Shown: piece after piece, positions 60,166-64,000 of the stretch
Numbering within the stretch: position 1 is the first letter of the stretch
Layout of the letters: each line of letters opens with the position of its first letter
Origin: Acridotheres tristis
Lineage: Eukaryota; Chordata; Aves; Passeriformes; Sturnidae
Assembly: GCA_037013685.1 (NCBI GenBank)
Contig: CM072894.1
Span: forward strand, 16,920,949 to 16,984,948
Direction of reading: 5' to 3'
DNA length: 64,000 bases
Translations under genes and position numbers: made by a program
The notes under the pieces: generated by a model
Databases searched by the model: none
What the model was told of the DNA's origin: nothing
The model's input: only the letters and a program-made list of their open reading frames with translations

Positions 60166-63100
60166 AACAATGATAAGGACATGTTTCCTTTTACATCACT
60201 CACATAGGTGAGCTGAGATGTCCAAATTCAGAGGAAAGGAGAATTTTACCAGAAGTATTTATGATCAAAACAGTTCAGAAATAAAAGATAGTAAAATGAG
60301 CAAGGGGCAGTAGGTTTTGAATAGGCTTCATCAGCTGAGGGGAGAGGTCATCTGGGAAGATTAGTTATAGAAGCTATTAAATCACCTCTGTGACACTGTT
60401 AGAAGAAGCTGCTTAACATAATCATGTGCAATCAGTAAAAATGCTGTTTATTATAGAGCAGTTTTCATTTTCATATTTGGTATTGTTATGTAAGATGGTG
60501 TAATGTAAGGCCATACACATTTCCCCAGTACAAATTACCAGCATTAATGATTTATGGTGTTTTCTTGACATCTTTTAAAGTAAAAAATTGTTGGGAAATA
60601 TCTCTCTGAACCTATTTCCACTAATATACTTACTAGAGACTTCCAGAAATTTTTTCTTTACACTGTAGTTTTAGACAATGGAAACCGATACCGAGTTTAT
60701 TTATCAACTAATCCTTCATCCTGTACCTCTGAGTTTGATTATCCTTCCTATTGGCATAATGCCAACCATCTCTTTCAAGTGCTTATCATTTAGTGATAAG
60801 ACTCCACATAAAAAAATTGTCTTCTAATGTGGTCTGTCCAGTTTGGAATTAGACTTCTCTATGCATATTTTCCTATGTGCAAAGTAGAGAATAATATCAT
60901 CATTTATGTTTCTCGTATATTTATGTCTGTGGATTATCTCAGGATAGACATGCCAAATCTGAGTTTTGGATTTGGACACATCTTGGTTGTAAGATATTAA
61001 AAGCTGATCGTCAGAGTTCATGAGAACTAGATAGAAAATGTGAGGGTGATGAAATATTTTCCAGGGTGTTTCCTTGGGTTTTTAAAAATTATTTTATTTT
61101 TTATAAGTTTTTGACACATGTCAGTATCTTGCAAGATACAAGCTTATAATTTTCCCTGAGTTTTCCTTCAGTCTGATCATAATCTTGCCAGGATGCATGT
61201 TTTTGTACCACAAAGTACAACAGATTTCCAGAAAACTGAGTCAACAACGGGATGGCAAAGTACTTTCAAATCAGGAAACTTAACTGAGTCTTAACTGTTG
61301 CATTTCTGCTCCCTTAGTGATGCACAGTTGTGGGACCAAGTATCTACTGGCAAGCTACCAAATTGCAGCAGATGATGGGCTGTTACTCTAACTCATTTTG
61401 TTATTTTCTATAAATCTATCTTGCCCATACAAAGTAAAATCATGTCAGAAACATAGAGCTGTATTTTTAAAATTTTGCTTCCTTATTACATCCTAGTTTG
61501 GTATAATTCAGAATATTCCTTGTATATTATTTTACCTCAATTTTTGTGATTTATTAGATGACATTAGCATGTGTTGGCTCTTTCTTTCATTTCCCCTGAT
61601 AATCTGGCAGCCAGAAAGAGCTAGAATGAGGTACAAGTGCAAGTACATACTTTTGGAAATCATTCTAAAGCATAATATATTGAAATGTTTCATAATGAAT
61701 CCTTGTTTGCCAGAAAAATATTCAACCATGCCAGAAAATTATCTGTGAGGAATAATTCTAGCCCCTTCTTTCCTCCCCCTCTTTCAAATTTGTGTTGCTT
61801 GGAAGAGGAGAGGAAAAATGGCACAGATGCATGCAGTATTGCACAAAGAGTATATATGGACATTTCAGTCACTGATATTTCCCCATTTTCTGATGCTAAT
61901 GTAAGATATGTTGGGTTTGCATTTGTAATTAAGATGAACAGATGGTGAAGACTTAGTTTAAAGTAATACTGTACATGCATTAAAATAATCTCTGCTGACA
62001 GTGATTCTTTACTATAGCAAGACTTAATTGCATATATAACATGTGTACATCAGAAAGAACTCGGTCTTTAGCCATTTGCTCCGTTTGGACAATAGTAAAA
62101 CAGACGTCACCAAAACAGAATTGTCCTGGAGACTACTAAGAGTAACAGATGTATCTCTGCTGACAATATTGCCTTGCTTTAATTAATGAACACTTTATGA
62201 ATAAAAGAACACATAATTTCAGAAAATATGCAGGATTTCTTTTGAAAAAAGGAGCTCGAGTTTTGCAGGAGGAAGGTTTAGGAACATGACAGTAAAAATT
62301 TTAACAGATAAACTTGATGTTGCTTACATTGTTTCTCTCATGGAGTAGTACATGTAATTTGAGAGTTCCTTGGCAAGCTTTATAAATGTGTCTCTTTCGT
62401 AACTGGGGTTTTTTTTTTAATTAGGTACATTGTGAAGAGTCTGACTGAAGCAAGTCCTTAAGTCTCTGTGAAGCAAAAGTAGACTCCTGCATGTTTCCTT
62501 CTTTCCACAGAAATTATATAGAATGCCATTTTTCAAATTGTTCATATATGGGTTATACAAAAACATCATTTTGTGTTTTCACCTTAATCACAGGAAATGG
62601 AACTTCAGGTTATATGTCCAAAGTAGGTATCTATCCTTCACCTGTTGTACAGAACAGCAACACATTTGTTGAGCAATAATACTTATTTTTCAAAAACATC
62701 TTTTGGTGGTTGTATATTTATAACCCAACCCCTTTCTCTTTACTTCTTGTCCTACCTGCCATCACCACATTGGTAACTATCTTTCATGAGAATGAAAACT
62801 ACAAAAATCTAACCTCTGAGGACATTGTTTGGAGGAAATAGTTCCTTTCCCCAAGATTCTTTTGTAAGAACATATATCTTAGTATTGTTATGATTACCAA
62901 AAATTAAGTATAGAGTTTGATTAGCATTTCTGCAAGTTTTTTTTAAACTAAAGTATGTGTTCTATTGTGCCAGAACTATCAGCAAAATCCCTTTATAGTG
63001 GCTGAACATGTCTTTACTGAGAAGAATTGCTGTCCACACTAGTCTCACTAAATAAGTGAATCCCCATTTTTTGTTTTGTGCTTCATCTTTGAAGGCCTGG

Positions 63101-63592
63101 GCTCCATTCTCTCTCCTCCTCAGGGGTTGTCACTATCCAGGAGAACTTCTTGGAGATTTTAGCATGTCACACTGTCGTTTAAATTCCTTCATTTTTTCCT
63201 GTTAAAATTCTTCTTTGTTTAAAAATATTTAGTTATTTATTGAAGTAAAGACTTGAACCCTGCAGCCCTATTTTCCACAGGAAACCTCATGTTACTGAGT
63301 AATATTCACTGTGCCTCGGAACATTTAAGTGTATTAAACCAAGTGGAATGGCACCAGCAGGACAGATTGAGAGAGTCTTTATCCTAGAATATGAAAACTC
63401 TATAACATGATAGTTAAATATTTTTCCAGGAGATATGGTTCAAAACCCCTCAGGCAAAAAAAATAATTGAACCAGCCTTCTTCTATTTAATCTGGGCTGT
63501 AGGGTAAAGCAAGAGAGAAGTACAGCTTACTTTTAATCAATACATTACTTTTCTTAAAATGTCTGAAATTGAAGTGAAATATTTCTCTTCAG
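60166..63592. other. Intron-like interval
   Basis: Plain AT-rich sequence. Open frames at 60824-61021, 61532-61980 and 62491-62679 lack recognisable content. No repeat family was identified by eye. Confidence 0.55.
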
Positions 63593-63776
63593 TGTGTGTA
63601 CCTCCTTCCCATCCCACAGCTACAACTATTTAAAAATAATTTGGGAAGAAATTTGTGGTTGGGAAAGAATATGGCTTGACAGGAACACTGAGAAAGTCTT
63701 TCATTTGCATAGATTTCATTCTGGTGACAGTATTAGACCAAATAATTCTGAAAATGCAGCTGAGGTATATGGGTAG
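63593..63776 (+). pseudogene. Probable dynein exon, start of the stalk coiled coil
   Basis: It follows an acceptor (tttctcttcag ending at 63592). The frame stays open for 60 codons. VCTSF aligns with VHTSV. After a deletion of about 13 residues, YNYLKIIWEEICGWERIW aligns with YNYTTPKSFLEFIRLYQS. Near the end SGDSIRP..SENAAEV resembles VGDLKAR.ASQEAEL, the beginning of the stalk helix CC1. The invariant TTPKSF is reduced to LKII. Identity is low to moderate, but this is exactly the segment expected after the 60 kb exon. Confidence 0.47.
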
Positions 63777-64000
63777 TGCTCACTGAAAAAGGAAATAAAA
63801 AAGAAAAGTGACACACACTGAGACCCAAGGGAACACCAAAGGCTGCAAGTTTTAAAAAACATTCATTTGTCTAATTTACTCAGCATAATAAAGAAAGGAT
63901 TGATTTATTTGGGGAGTTAGCAGAAATTATTGATTAGAGGAGTAGTATATTTACTGAATATGAGATGGGTCATGTTTTTGAATGAATATAGAAAATATCT
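63777..64000. other. Intron-like end of window
   Basis: No feature recognised. The dynein relic, if complete, would continue beyond the window with the rest of the stalk, AAA5 and AAA6. Confidence 0.6.

Larger units (their letters stand above)
145..63776 (+). pseudogene. Relic of a multi-exon axonemal dynein heavy chain gene (DNAH9/11/17 group)
   Basis: Dynein heavy chains are about 4,500-residue AAA+ motors that drive ciliary beating. This group forms outer-arm heavy chains. Exon-like matches on the + strand follow protein order from the linker/AAA1 boundary to the first stalk helix, roughly the middle third of the protein. The upstream and downstream parts would lie outside the window. Seen directly: strong matches at 145-276, 11212-11407 and 45648-45750, a good one at 56529-56740, and about a dozen weaker colinear ones. 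Disabling changes are an in-frame TAG at 271, a +1 shift near 11233, loss of the AG acceptor at 11210-11211 and loss of the AAA4 P-loop glycines. The motif best fits the outer-arm group, but the exact paralogue cannot be settled by eye. Introns are present, so it is not a processed retrocopy. The sequence does not separate a lineage-specific gene loss from an old duplicate. Confidence 0.85.

Noticed and set aside
1..64000. CRISPR arrays, phage-like modules, operons, riboswitches, tRNA or rRNA genes
   Set aside because: No repeat-spacer structure, compact gene clusters or recognisable RNA folds were seen. CR1 elements and spliced exon structure mark the sequence as vertebrate.

Overview
The window looks like avian, probably passerine, nuclear DNA. 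It is AT-rich, intron-like sequence with short 3'-end CR1 LINE fragments and a solo LTR of a type I recognise from bird genomes. No prokaryotic, viral or CRISPR architecture is present, and I see no intact protein-coding gene.

The main content is the decayed remains of one large gene on the + strand, an axonemal (outer-arm, DNAH9/DNAH11/DNAH17-type) dynein heavy chain. Exon-sized matches appear in the order expected from the protein: end of linker/AAA1 at 145-276, AAA1 pieces at 5.0 and 7.9 kb, AAA2 at 11.2 to 33.7 kb, AAA3 at 42.7 to 49.4 kb, AAA4 at 53.4 to 60.2 kb, and the start of the stalk coiled coil at 63.6 kb. Three matches are unmistakable by eye (145-276, 11212-11407, 45648-45750) and one is good (56529-56740). 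The rest are weaker. I found them by directed reading against remembered family sequence, so each is scored accordingly and supported mainly by colinearity and splice-like borders. The gene is almost certainly non-functional here. There is an in-frame TAG in the best-preserved exon, a +1 frameshift and lost splice acceptor at 11.2 kb, a lost AAA4 P-loop at 56.66 kb, a Walker-B change at 25.5 kb, and no detectable exon for the AAA1 P-loop. The introns are retained, so this is an unprocessed relic, either a lost gene or an old duplicate, and not a retrocopy.

Layout: 0-13 kb holds AAA1 to early AAA2 remnants, with an inverted-repeat pair at 4.6/8.6 kb and a T/G-rich block at 12.3 kb. 13-33 kb is mostly intron-like sequence with CR1 fragments, the solo LTR at 21.2-21.8 kb and a GC-richer unclassified block near 28 kb. 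33-45.8 kb holds AAA2/AAA3 remnants. 45.8-49 kb holds an unexplained CpG-containing coding-like patch and a possible CR1 piece. 49-64 kb holds AAA3 to stalk remnants, with a CpG cluster at 59.5-59.9 kb. No tRNA, rRNA or other structured RNA was recognised. The genes do not form an operon or pathway: one dead gene and its repeats account for what I can interpret.
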